Notes under the pieces: generated by a model | Told to the model about the DNA's origin: nothing | Databases searched by the model: none | Seen by the model: only the letters and a program-made list of their open reading frames with translations | DNA from: an uncultured Clostridia bacterium | GTDB taxonomy: Bacteria > Bacillota > Clostridia > Lachnospirales > Anaerotignaceae | Direction of reading: 5' to 3' | Length of the DNA: 64,000 nucleotides | NCBI GenBank assembly: GCA_945868505.1 | Contig: CAMBLO010000002.1 | Location: forward strand, 82,464-146,463 | Shown: positions 52,250-61,418 of the stretch, in pieces | Layout of the letters: each line of letters begins with the position of its first letter | Position numbering within the stretch: the first letter of the stretch is position 1 | Position numbers and translations under genes: made by a program

Positions 52250-52342
52250 TTTTCTACCTCATACTCTACTCTTTTCTATGGAAACAGATCAAAAAGCATT
52301 GGTAAGGCTTCGCCTTACTCATGGATTTGCTCCGCAAATCTC

Positions 52343-52402
52343 TTTCAATCCCTGTATGAACTGGCGCCTTGCAAGCAAAGCCTGCCCATACAGGGATTGA
52401 AA
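52343..52402. repeat. 16-bp perfect inverted repeat between scfA and scfB
   Basis: TTTCAATCCCTGTATG (52343-52358) and CATACAGGGATTGAAA (52387-52402). Confidence 0.85.
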
Positions 52403-52430
52403 TGCTTTTCTCCGCTTTTACAACAAAAAA

Positions 52431-52449
52431 GGGCTGTTTGCTACAGCCC
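52431..52449 (-). terminator. Rho-independent terminator/attenuator after the SCIFF precursor gene
   Basis: GGGCTGTAGCAAACAGCCC then TTTTTTG in minus direction. Confidence 0.85.
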
Positions 52450-52479
52450 CTTTCTAGGTTTTTCTGATTCAGTTCGCGA

Positions 52480-52620
52480 TTACTGTTTTTCGCAAGGCTG
52501 GTTTGCTACGCCGCAAGATGTTTTGCAAGCGGACTGGCAAGATGTCTGGCATTCGCCGCAGCCACCGTTCTGTACGCTCTTGTTCAGGTCGCGAGTTGCG
52601 ATTGTTTTGATTCTGCTCAT
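52480..52620 (-). CDS. scfA: SCIFF ranthipeptide precursor (six cysteines in forty-five), 46 aa
   Basis: Not in ORF track; minus-strand translation MSRIKTIATRDLNKSVQNGGCGECQTSCQSACKTSCGVANQPCEKQ* with six Cys; RBS GGGGAGG; adjacent to maturase. Confidence 0.96.
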   Translation of the reverse strand: MSRIKTIATRDLNKSVQNGGCGECQTSCQSACKTSCGVANQPCEKQ

Positions 52621-52676
52621 ATCGTTTACCTCCCCTAAAGTTCATGGATTTTTTATTGAATCATAAGTTCCTTCCC

Positions 52677-52705
52677 ATTATACCCTAACCATCCAAAATA
52701 ATCAA
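52677..52705 (-). promoter_or_regulatory. Putative sigma-A promoter of scfA
   Basis: Minus strand TTGATT -17 bp- TATAAT, about 50 nt upstream of the start codon. Confidence 0.65.
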
Positions 52706-52884
52706 GTAAAACCTCTGGATACCGTCCCGTACCATGCATCCCCTGCCACTGTTTTGCGAAGCTGTCCACAAGGCTTTTCCCCCTCTCCGCTCCTTCTTTT
52801 TGCCATTTTCCCTGAAATCTCCATACTACTTTTTCGTCCGATTTCATAGATTGAAATAAATCATATTTTCAGGAGGAATTTTAT

Positions 52885-53511
52885 ATGAAACGAATCCTCT
52901 CATTTTTATTATCCATGGGTCTTATTTTAGCCGTTGCTGCCTGCAGCAGGGAAGGCTCCCTGACAGAACTGGAATCCATCCAAAAGCAACTGGCGGAAAT
53001 GGAGGGCTATGCCTGCACCGCCACCCTGACCCGTACCTCCGAAAAAGGCGAAAAAGTCTACGAAACCAAGCAATATTACAAATCCACCGGGGAATACCGT
53101 CTGGAACTGACCGCCCCCGAAAACGTGGCAGGAAACTATACTGTTTTCGACGGGGAACGCATCTGCCAGCATAACCCCAAGCTGGACAGCAGCATCATCA
53201 AAAGCGTGCCGGAATCCCAGCATAGAAACGAACTGTTTTTGGGGCAGTTTGTCCAAAATTATATGCAGTCCGAAGGGGTCAGCGTGGAAACTGCCGCTCT
53301 GGATGAATCCAAATGCGTCGTTTTGGAAGCTGTCATCCCCGGCAACGACCCTGCCCTTTCTACAGAAAAGCTCTGGGCAGACCGAGAGACTCTCCTGCCT
53401 GTCCGCTTCGTTATCTACGATGCCAACGGCAAGGAACGCTACCAAATGGATTATCACGAATTTACATTCAATCCCCAGTTTGACGCATCCCTTTTCACCG
53501 TCGAAGAATAA
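52885..53511 (+). CDS. LolA-fold lipoprotein, GerS-like
   Basis: Lipobox LAVAACS; 208 aa with ELESIQKQLAEMEGYACTATLTRTSEKGEKVYETKQYYKSTGEYRLELTAPENVAGNYTVFDGERICQHNP. Confidence 0.75.
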   Translation: MKRILSFLLSMGLILAVAACSREGSLTELESIQKQLAEMEGYACTATLTRTSEKGEKVYETKQYYKSTGEYRLELTAPENVAGNYTVFDGERICQHNPKLDSSIIKSVPESQHRNELFLGQFVQNYMQSEGVSVETAALDESKCVVLEAVIPGNDPALSTEKLWADRETLLPVRFVIYDANGKERYQMDYHEFTFNPQFDASLFTVEE

Positions 53512-53615
53512 ATCCCCCTGTTTCTGTCCATACTGAGAACAGTCAGCAGGGAAGTTTTTCAAATTATACATATTTCTTCCGCCGCTGACCAATCCAAACA
53601 GCGGAGTGTGAGAAC

Positions 53616-53960
53616 ATGATTGTCAGAAGAGGAGATATCTATTTTGCAGACCTGAGCCCTGTGGTAGGCAGCGAACAGGGGGGCATCCGCCCTGTCCTCA
53701 TCGTGCAGAATGATGTGGGCAATAAGCATAGCCCCACCGTCATCTGCGCTGCCATCACATCCCAGATGAATAAGGCGAAGCTGCCCACCCATATCGCCCT
53801 TTCCTCCGCTGTTTATGCCCTGCCAAAGGATTCTGTGGTCCTGCTGGAGCAGATCCGAACCATCGATAAACAGCGATTGAAAGAAAAGCTCTGCCATCTG
53901 GATGATGCCATGATGAAGCGGGTGGATCAAAGCCTGATTATCAGCTTGGGTTTAAAATAA
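53616..53960 (+). CDS. mazF: MazF/PemK-family endoribonuclease toxin
   Basis: 114 aa [60 protein letters not shown]...[15 protein letters not shown]. Confidence 0.96.
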   Translation: MIVRRGDIYFADLSPVVGSEQGGIRPVLIVQNDVGNKHSPTVICAAITSQMNKAKLPTHIALSSAVYALPKDSVVLLEQIRTIDKQRLKEKLCHLDDAMMKRVDQSLIISLGLK

Positions 53961-53995
53961 AATAGGGCTGAAAATACAGCCCGAAAGCCATAACA

Positions 53996-54029
53996 AAAGC
54001 CTTGGGCAAACGCTCTGTCCAAGGCTTTT
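53996..54029. terminator. Bidirectional terminator between mazF and small membrane protein gene
   Basis: AAAAGCCTTGG...CCAAGGCTTTT. Confidence 0.8.
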
Positions 54030-54042
54030 CTCTGTTTCTGTC

Positions 54043-54234
54043 TTATCTTTTTCCGCCCTTGCCGGCACTGACCAGCACCAACCACAGGAAATACAGCAGG
54101 ATAAACACCACTGTGAAAACCACTACCTGCTTCAAGGTAACGGCTGCCCCTGTGATGAGCATGAATCCGTGATAAAAGATACTGCAAAGGCAGCCGGATT
54201 TTGCCGCACGGATAAAAAGTTCTTTTACATCCAT
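54043..54234 (-). CDS. Small hypothetical membrane protein
   Basis: MDVKELFIRAAKSGCLCSIFYHGFMLITGAAVTLKQVVVFTVVFILLYFLWLVLVSAGKGGKR with plausible RBS. Confidence 0.55.
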   Translation of the reverse strand: MDVKELFIRAAKSGCLCSIFYHGFMLITGAAVTLKQVVVFTVVFILLYFLWLVLVSAGKGGKR

Positions 54235-54290
54235 TTTTATTTCTCCTATCATTTCCAAATCAAACCATGCACACTCTTTGGATAAAACCA

Positions 54291-55586
54291 TCAGGATTCG
54301 TTTGTCCCAAGGATGATGCGGATATCTGCACTGCCCATATCGGACGGTGCCTGTTCCACCTTGGCATTATCGAAATATTTCACTAAATCTTTTCCCGCCC
54401 CCTGGGTCTTGACCTGAATCCGGGTATAATTCACCTGTTCACCGTTATAAGTCGTGGGGTCTGTCAGGCGATAGCCCTCCTGACTCAGCATTTCCGTAAA
54501 TCTGCCTGCCAAGCCTGTCACATTGCCCCCATTGGAAACCTCGATCAGAAGGCTCTTGCTGTCAATGGAGCCATCTTCGTTCACCACAGGAGCCACACTG
54601 TAGAAAATGCGGTCTACCATTTCCTGTGTGGCAGCGGGATCATGGATAAAGTAAGATACGCCGCCTACATACTGCCCCACACCGGGCAGGGTTTCCATAG
54701 TCATTTTGCTCATATCAATCTTGGTGATATAGTTTGCATATTTCAAGGCATCCGTCAGGCTGACATCCGTTTCCACATGTTTATACATAACCTTGATATA
54801 ATCGCCCAGATTCTTTACAATGCTTTCCGTACTCAGAACCTTCTCCGCCAGAGCCTTCAGGAACATCTGCTGCACCTGAATACGGCCAACGTCCCCGTTT
54901 GCATAGCCTTTCCGATAACGCACCAGCTGCAGTGCCTTATTGCCATCCAGTGTTTGCAGGCCTTTTTTCAGGTCGATTTTGATATCGCCTGTATCGCTCA
55001 TATCCCATTTCATGTCCTGGGGAACATCTACCTCTACACCGCCGACAGCATCAACGATTTCCACCAGTGCATCAAAATCCACTTTTACATAATGGTCGAT
55101 GCTGATGCCCAGCAAATCCTCCAACTGCAGAACTGCCGCCTGAGGGCCGTATTTTTCACCGCCGATAGCATGGACTGCGTTGAATTTCATCACACCGTAG
55201 CTTTTCCCCAACAAATCTTCCACCTCATCACAGACGGAAACACGGGTATCTCTGGGAATAGAGATCAAGCTCAGGCTTTCCTGTGCGCTGTCATAATGCA
55301 CCACAAAAGCCACATCCGTTCTGGTGCCGTCCTTATCCACGCCGAAAACCGCCACGTTCATCTTGATATTTCTGCCCAGCAGCGCATCCAGCATATTCAT
55401 ATCCGTTGCATTTGTGGTGATACCCAAATTGGAAAAGGGCATATTACCCGTCACCTTATGATAAGCAAAGCACGCCCCGCCCGCCAAAATCACGAACACC
55501 AGCACAATGGAGCATACGATTTTAAAAAAGGTCTTGATCGGATTAAAAGTTTTCCTTTTCTTCGGTACTCTTCTTTTTCCACTCAT
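54291..55586 (-). CDS. LytR-CpsA-Psr (LCP) family protein
   Basis: 431 aa, N-terminal TM, DALLGRNIKMNVAVFGVDKDGTRTDVAFVVHYDSAQESLSLISIPRDTRVSV...YVKVDFDALVEIVDAVGGVEVDVPQDM. Confidence 0.95.
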   Translation of the reverse strand: MSGKRRVPKKRKTFNPIKTFFKIVCSIVLVFVILAGGACFAYHKVTGNMPFSNLGITTNATDMNMLDALLGRNIKMNVAVFGVDKDGTRTDVAFVVHYDSAQESLSLISIPRDTRVSVCDEVEDLLGKSYGVMKFNAVHAIGGEKYGPQAAVLQLEDLLGISIDHYVKVDFDALVEIVDAVGGVEVDVPQDMKWDMSDTGDIKIDLKKGLQTLDGNKALQLVRYRKGYANGDVGRIQVQQMFLKALAEKVLSTESIVKNLGDYIKVMYKHVETDVSLTDALKYANYITKIDMSKMTMETLPGVGQYVGGVSYFIHDPAATQEMVDRIFYSVAPVVNEDGSIDSKSLLIEVSNGGNVTGLAGRFTEMLSQEGYRLTDPTTYNGEQVNYTRIQVKTQGAGKDLVKYFDNAKVEQAPSDMGSADIRIILGTNES

Positions 55587-55595
55587 TTATTCTTC

Positions 55596-56801
55596 TCACC
55601 CATTCATCAGTTCTTCATCCATAGTCTGTGCATCTTCTGCCGGTTCGATTCCGTTGATCCTCCAGTCGATCAGTTCCTTGATACCTTCTTCATCCAGATA
55701 AACATATTTCCCCGGATCGCCCACATAGGGCACCGTATCGCTGGTAATCTTATCCGGATCAAAATCCTTCACATATTTTACGTATTTCAACGCTTCCGAT
55801 ACGGAAATATTGCTTTCTGTGCAATCCAATGCAACTTCAACCAGATTGTTCAGGTTTTTCATCAATGTTTCGGAACTGCAGACCTTTTCGATCAGCGCCT
55901 GGATAAATTCCTGCTGCACTTCGATACGCTTCAGGTCCTTCTGGGCATAGCCCTCACGGAAACGCACCAGCTGTTCCGCCTTTTCCCCGTCCAAATGCTG
56001 CATACCGGGATACAGGTCGATATACAGATCCTGATAGGGGTCTACATAATACAATCTCTGTTCTACTTCGAAATCCACACCATCTACAGCGTCTACAATT
56101 TCTTTGAAAGCGTTCAAATCCACCTTTACATAATAATCCATTTTAACGCCAAGAATTTCCTCCAGCATTGCAACAGAAAAAGCACAGCGGTTGCCCTTGC
56201 CGGCATAGGCGTGTACCTCCGTCAGCTTGCACTGCCCATATACACCATTCTGCTGGGGTACATATTGATTATCTTTTTCCAGAAAGGCGATCATCTCATC
56301 CGTCATCGTTACACAGCTATCCCTGGGAACGGAAATGAAATGCAGCTCCTTCGTATTGGTATTGAAGCTGGCTACCATATTGACATCGGCACGGAAACCA
56401 TCCTCGTCCGTCCCCAAAATCGCCACATTGATGACTTCTTTGATCTTGGACTGATCTGCCGTAGAAACGACAAAGTCGGATTTTTCCGCCTTGCCCTGCC
56501 ATCGATCCATGGCTACCCAAACCTTTGCGGCAGCGTATGTACCGCTCAAAATCAAGAGCAGCGCGATCACCAGCAAAACGCCCCTGCGCCGTTTCTTTTT
56601 CTGCTCTGCTCTCCGCTGGGACATCCTTCTGCCCTGGGCCACTCTTCTGGGGTCGATATAGGTCTGTTCGTCATATCCCCTTCTTTGCTGCTGTTCTTCG
56701 GGATAAGGGGCGCGGGTCTGTCTGCGGCGCGCCTGACGCTGGCGCAGCTCCATATCATCGGGGGGTCTGCGGCGTCTTCTGTATTCTCTCTTTTCACCCA
56801 T
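55596..56801 (-). CDS. LytR-CpsA-Psr (LCP) family protein
   Basis: 401 aa, INVAILGTDEDGFRADVNMVASFNTNTKELHFISVPRDSCVTM...YVKVDLNAFKEIVDAVDGVDFEVEQRLYY...LVRFREGYAQKDLKRIEVQQEFIQAL. Confidence 0.95.
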   Translation of the reverse strand: MGEKREYRRRRRPPDDMELRQRQARRRQTRAPYPEEQQQRRGYDEQTYIDPRRVAQGRRMSQRRAEQKKKRRRGVLLVIALLLILSGTYAAAKVWVAMDRWQGKAEKSDFVVSTADQSKIKEVINVAILGTDEDGFRADVNMVASFNTNTKELHFISVPRDSCVTMTDEMIAFLEKDNQYVPQQNGVYGQCKLTEVHAYAGKGNRCAFSVAMLEEILGVKMDYYVKVDLNAFKEIVDAVDGVDFEVEQRLYYVDPYQDLYIDLYPGMQHLDGEKAEQLVRFREGYAQKDLKRIEVQQEFIQALIEKVCSSETLMKNLNNLVEVALDCTESNISVSEALKYVKYVKDFDPDKITSDTVPYVGDPGKYVYLDEEGIKELIDWRINGIEPAEDAQTMDEELMNG

Positions 56802-57148
56802 GATTTCTATTCTCCTCTAGTTCAGAGTTTACTGACAATATCATGTCTATTTCTTTGCAACTCTATAATTATAGCAAATCTGACAAACCCTGACAATAAC
56901 AGAATGGGTCGCTCTTCCATTTTTTCACCATTTTTATCCTTTTGCATGGATTTTTCATAGTTCCCATACAAAATTTGGGTTTCTCCTATTTTATTATACA
57001 CGATTTCACTCACATGAAAAGGGACAAAATTCTTAATTTTCCAACCTTCCCCCTCTCCGTCTTTCTTTACTTTTCCGACAAATTCTCGTATAATCCCTAT
57101 TTATAAGGAAAAAACCATCCAAAATTCGATTTGCGAGGAGGAATTTAT

Positions 57149-59059
57149 ATGAAGGAACAGGCTTCCGAAAAAACTTCTTTTTTATATAAAGCAAAGAAAT
57201 TTTCAGGCACCCCTCAGGGCATCGCTGCGATTCTTCTGTTCAGTGCCGTTTTCATTACAGGTCTGGTCTATCTCATCACCACGACCAAGATTTTGCACGT
57301 AGGCTGGGAAATTCTCCATGCCCCTTCCATGCTGCTGCTGAATATCCTGCCGGTGCTGCTGGTATTGCTGCTGCTGTTTTTCCTGACGAAGCGGCTGTTT
57401 TTCTCTGTTAGCTGCACAGAGGTAGTTCTCGTCTTTTTCGCCATTGCAGACCGCATGAAGGTCTCCATGCGGCAGGAGCCCCTGCTCCCAACCGACCTGA
57501 CACTGGTAAAGGAAGTCATTGCTATTCTAAAGACCTTCCCCATTTATCAGTTGGTACTCATTGGTGTACTGCTTGTCCTTTTTGCAGTACTGCTGGTGCT
57601 GAGCTTCAAAAAATCCACAAGGGCAGCGCTGGGTGTTGTCCCCCGCATCACAGGCATTGTGCTGGTCATCGCCTGCACCTTTGGTGCGAATCATCTCTGG
57701 TATGCCGACAAAGCCCTCTACGACGGCTATCCTACTGTAGACAACCCCTATTTTCAGGTGAACCAATACAACACCCGCGGGATGATTTATTCCTTCCTGC
57801 ATCAGTTCAACATCACCCAGATGAAAGCCCCCGAGGGCTATGATGCAACCTATTTTGCCCAAATGGAAGATACAGACTGGGCAGCCCCTGAAGCCGCCCC
57901 CGGCGAAGGGACGCAGTATCCCCACATTGTCATGATTATGGGAGAGGCCTTCTCCGATTTGAGCGAAAACGAACATCTGGATTTCACCAACTATCGTGAC
58001 CCTCTGCAAAACTTCAAGGAAATTTGCAGCGAGGAGGACACCATCAGTGGACATCTCGTGGTGCCTAACTTCGGCGGCGGCACCTCCAATACGGAATACG
58101 ATGTGCTGACGGGCTGTGCCACCCGCTATCTGGACAGCTCCCTGCCCTCCTATAATTTTATCCACAGCGATTTTGACGGTATGCCCCGTCAGCTTGCAAA
58201 GCTGGGCTACGAAACATTGTCCATCCACCCCGGCTATGCTTGGTTCTATAACCGTCAAAACGTTTATCCCGATCTGGGCTTTGAAACCTGCTATTTTCTG
58301 GAGAATTCCTTTGATTTGGCAACCCAGGGCTATGGCGGCTATATCAACGAAGAAGCGACAATGGACAAGATCATCGAGACTCTGGATACCCATATTAAGG
58401 AAAAGGATACACCTCTTTTCTCCTTCACCGTGACCATCCAGAACCACGGTCCCTATGAAAAGAAATACGGCACGTTGCCCGCCAATTTCTCCACAGATGT
58501 TCCTCTGGATGAAGCCCAGACAGATCTCCTGACCCAGTATTTCCAAGGCATTATCGATGCGGACGAGCAAATCGGTCGCCTGAAGGAATATGCGGAACAT
58601 TCCGATGAGCCCATCGTGCTGGTTTATTTTGGCGACCACCTGCCCGGCTTCTCCAATGGCATGGAATTTTTCGACCTGCTGGATTACCCCATTGATGCCA
58701 ACGGCACGGCGGAAGAACAGCTTGCTGTTTATGAAACACCCTACTTTATCTGGCAGAATGACAGCGCAAAGGCTCTGGAAAATATGCAGACTGCCAAAGA
58801 AATCGGCTTCCCCGAAGATGGTCTCATCAGCTCTCAGTTCCTCGGTTCTGCCGTGCTGGAACTGTTCGTCCCCGGTTATGAGTCCTCTCTCCACGGCTAT
58901 AACAACAGACTGATGAAAGAACTGCCCGTCTGTGCAGAAAATATTTACGTGGACAGCAAAGGGAATTTCACAAATATCATTTCCGAAGAACAGGCGGAAT
59001 TGGTGAAACTCCTGAAAAACTGGCAGTATTACAAGCTTTTCGACGAAAAACTGCCCTGA
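57149..59059 (+). CDS. LTA synthase family sulfatase
   Basis: Five-TM N-terminus then IVMIMGEAFSDLSENEHLDF...VPNFGGGTSNTEYDVLTGCATRYL...SIHPGYAWFYNRQNVYPDLGFETCY...FSFTVTIQNHGPYEKKY...YFGDHLPGF. Confidence 0.93.
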   Translation: MKEQASEKTSFLYKAKKFSGTPQGIAAILLFSAVFITGLVYLITTTKILHVGWEILHAPSMLLLNILPVLLVLLLLFFLTKRLFFSVSCTEVVLVFFAIADRMKVSMRQEPLLPTDLTLVKEVIAILKTFPIYQLVLIGVLLVLFAVLLVLSFKKSTRAALGVVPRITGIVLVIACTFGANHLWYADKALYDGYPTVDNPYFQVNQYNTRGMIYSFLHQFNITQMKAPEGYDATYFAQMEDTDWAAPEAAPGEGTQYPHIVMIMGEAFSDLSENEHLDFTNYRDPLQNFKEICSEEDTISGHLVVPNFGGGTSNTEYDVLTGCATRYLDSSLPSYNFIHSDFDGMPRQLAKLGYETLSIHPGYAWFYNRQNVYPDLGFETCYFLENSFDLATQGYGGYINEEATMDKIIETLDTHIKEKDTPLFSFTVTIQNHGPYEKKYGTLPANFSTDVPLDEAQTDLLTQYFQGIIDADEQIGRLKEYAEHSDEPIVLVYFGDHLPGFSNGMEFFDLLDYPIDANGTAEEQLAVYETPYFIWQNDSAKALENMQTAKEIGFPEDGLISSQFLGSAVLELFVPGYESSLHGYNNRLMKELPVCAENIYVDSKGNFTNIISEEQAELVKLLKNWQYYKLFDEKLP

Positions 59060-59080
59060 TTTTACCCTTTGATATATTTC

Positions 59081-59103
59081 GTGTCGGGAAACTTTCCCGA
59101 CAC
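59081..59103 (+). terminator. Rho-independent terminator of LTA synthase-like gene
   Basis: GTGTCGGGAAACTTTCCCGACAC-TTTTTCTTTT. Confidence 0.92.
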
Positions 59104-59355
59104 TTTTTCTTTTGCGTAAAATTTCAAACCCTCAAATCAGTAAACTTTTTTCTATAAAATCCACTGTCACTCCTGACACTATTTTCCTTTATTTTCCATT
59201 TATGTAATAAATTTATTGTAAAAATTTTCCATTTGATATAAAAATTGATTCGCAAAATCAAGGCTGTTTTTTGCGAAATTATGCGCTTTTCGGCAATGTA
59301 TTTATTTAAATACACACATATGAACAAAAAAAAGGCAATTTTTTGAAAATTTTTA

Positions 59356-59397
59356 TTGAAATTATTTAATATATAGGGTAGAATAGTGTTGACCCTA
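59356..59397 (+). promoter_or_regulatory. Putative promoter of SNF transporter 1 with operator-like repeat
   Basis: TTGAAA (59356-59361) -17- TAGAAT (59379-59384); TAGGGT (59374-59379)/ACCCTA (59392-59397) inverted repeat spans -10 to +1. Confidence 0.5.
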
Positions 59398-59401
59398 ATC
59401 A

Positions 59402-59470
59402 CTGTTGCAGTTTTTATTTCCTGATATGCTCTTTGGCAGAAAGGAAATTTGAGGGAGGGAATTGCAACAG
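59402..59470 (+). ncRNA. Candidate structured 5' leader of SNF transporter 1
   Basis: Outer stem CTGTTGCAGTT (59402-59412)/AATTGCAACAG (59460-59470), 11 bp with one G-U; inner stem ATTTCCT/AGGAAAT. Confidence 0.35.
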
Positions 59471-59563
59471 GAAAAAGTTTCGTTTCGCGAAATTTTTTCA
59501 CCACAGGAATGGATTTTCCATTCATGCTATTATCATTATTTTTTTATGTAAGGAGGAATTCTT

Positions 59564-60946
59564 ATGACAGCAACTGAAAATCGTGGTCAATTTGGTTCCA
59601 AGCTAGGCTTTATCCTGTCTGCAGCTGGTTCTGCTGTAGGTCTGGGTAACATCTGGAAGTTCCCCGGCAAAGCTTACAACTGCGGCGGCGGCGCTTTCCT
59701 GATCGTTTACATCCTGATGGTTGCCATTATCGGTACAACTGTTATGATGGCCGAATTCACAGTTGGTCGTAAAACACACAAAAACGCCATCGGTGCTTTC
59801 CGTGAGATCAACGAAAAATGGGCCTTTGCAGGTGGTCTGGGTGTCCTGACCGGTTTCATCATCCTGTGCTACTATTGCCAGGTTGGTGGTTGGACAATGA
59901 AATACATCTATGCTTACATCGTAGAAGCAAAGACTGTATATGCTGACCCTATGGCTTACTTCTTGGGTATGCTGGGTGCTAATGGCTTCCCTCTGCAGGG
60001 TGCTATTATCTTCCCTCTGATCTTCCTGCTGCTGACATGCTTCATCATCAGCCATGGTACTGCTGGTATTGAAAAAATGTCTAAAGTTCTGATGCCTCTG
60101 CTGTTCGTGCTGCTGATCGGTCTGATGATTCGTTCCTGCACACTGCCCGGCGCTGACGAAGGTCTGAAATACATGCTGCATGTAGACTTCTCTACAATCG
60201 GTACAAACGCAATTCTGGTTGCTCTGGGTCAGGCATTCTTCTCTCTGTCCCTTGGTATGGGCGTAATGGTTACATATGCTTCTTACCTGTCCAGCGAAGA
60301 TAACCTGGTTTCCAATACCGGTATCGTCTGCGTACTGGATACTCTGGTAGCTCTGTTCGCAGGCTTCATGATCATCCCCGCTGTATTCGCTACAGGTATT
60401 GACCCCGGTATGGGCGGCGGCTTCGCATTCGCAACACTGGCAGGCGTATTCCAGGCAATCCCCGGTGGTACACTGTTTGGTCTGCTGTTCTACTTCCTGC
60501 TGTTCTTCGCAGCTGTAACATCCTCCACATCCATTCTGGAAGGTACTGTTGCATTCCTGGTTGAAGAAAAAGGTATCGCAAGAAACAAAGCTCTGGTTGG
60601 TACAGCTGTTATCCTGTTCATCGTTGGTGTATTCTACACACTGTCTCAGGCTTACATGAACATCAAAGGTATCTGGATCTCCAAGAACGGTCTGGAATAC
60701 CCTATCTTCGGCGACTTCCTGGAATACCTGACAGACAGACTGCTGCTGCCTCTGGGCGCATTCTTCTCTGTACTGTTTGTTGGCTGGGTATGGGGTCCCG
60801 ACAACGCTGTGGAAGAAGCTACTTCCAACGGCAAGTACAAATTCGCACTGGGTCCTGTATGGAAAGTTCTGGTTAAATTTGTAGCACCTATCGCTATCAT
60901 CTGTATCATCGTAGCTGGTATGGTATTTGGTATGTCCATTTCCTAA
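59564..60946 (+). CDS. Sodium:neurotransmitter symporter (SNF) family transporter, copy 1
   Basis: 460 aa GSKLGFILSAAGSAVGLGNIWKFPGKAYNCGGGAFLIVYILMVAIIGTTVMMAEFTVGRKTHKNAIGAF... Confidence 0.96.
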   Translation: MTATENRGQFGSKLGFILSAAGSAVGLGNIWKFPGKAYNCGGGAFLIVYILMVAIIGTTVMMAEFTVGRKTHKNAIGAFREINEKWAFAGGLGVLTGFIILCYYCQVGGWTMKYIYAYIVEAKTVYADPMAYFLGMLGANGFPLQGAIIFPLIFLLLTCFIISHGTAGIEKMSKVLMPLLFVLLIGLMIRSCTLPGADEGLKYMLHVDFSTIGTNAILVALGQAFFSLSLGMGVMVTYASYLSSEDNLVSNTGIVCVLDTLVALFAGFMIIPAVFATGIDPGMGGGFAFATLAGVFQAIPGGTLFGLLFYFLLFFAAVTSSTSILEGTVAFLVEEKGIARNKALVGTAVILFIVGVFYTLSQAYMNIKGIWISKNGLEYPIFGDFLEYLTDRLLLPLGAFFSVLFVGWVWGPDNAVEEATSNGKYKFALGPVWKVLVKFVAPIAIICIIVAGMVFGMSIS

Positions 60947-61006
60947 TCGAGAACAGTTTCTTAACAAGAGATCAAAAGCATATCTTTGCATAAGAGATCG
61001 TGCAAC

Positions 61007-61040
61007 AAGGTCGGAGGCTCCCCCTCCGACCTTCTTTTTT
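61007..61040 (+). terminator. Rho-independent terminator after SNF copy 1
   Basis: AAGGTCGGAGG-CTCCC-CCTCCGACCTT then CTTTTTTT. Confidence 0.92.
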
Positions 61041-61418
61041 TCCCATTCCTTTGGCATTTTTCCACTTTGAAATGCCAATTTTTTATTGTTTTTTTATTCA
61101 TGCCATACAATCGATCCACATATTTTTCCTTTGTGTTAAGAGAAACAATCCTAAATCTTAACGGGATTTTTATAGATATTTACATGGTTTTACGCTATCC
61201 TTATTTTAGGATATATATGGAAATTATTGGAAGCTCATACAAATTCTTCTTATTTTGGGGTGAAATATCCATTAGACGTCAGACAAACTGCAGGAGGGAA
61301 CAGTTTTGTGTGCCGCAAGAAGAAGGCAATCATTATTCCACATATCCTTCCAATTTTTCCTATCCTCGGAAACAATCAGATTTCCGTCTTATTGTTCTTT
61401 TGTAAAGGAGGTATACTT

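Noticed and set aside
52343-52402. Possible CRISPR repeat remnant (the 16-bp TTTCAATCCCTGTATG is reminiscent of repeat ends)
   Set aside because: Only two copies in inverted orientation, no spacer periodicity and no cas genes; treated as a hairpin.
52653-52847. 64-aa minus-strand ORF upstream of scfA
   Set aside because: No ribosome binding site, and it overlaps the predicted scfA promoter; more likely noncoding.
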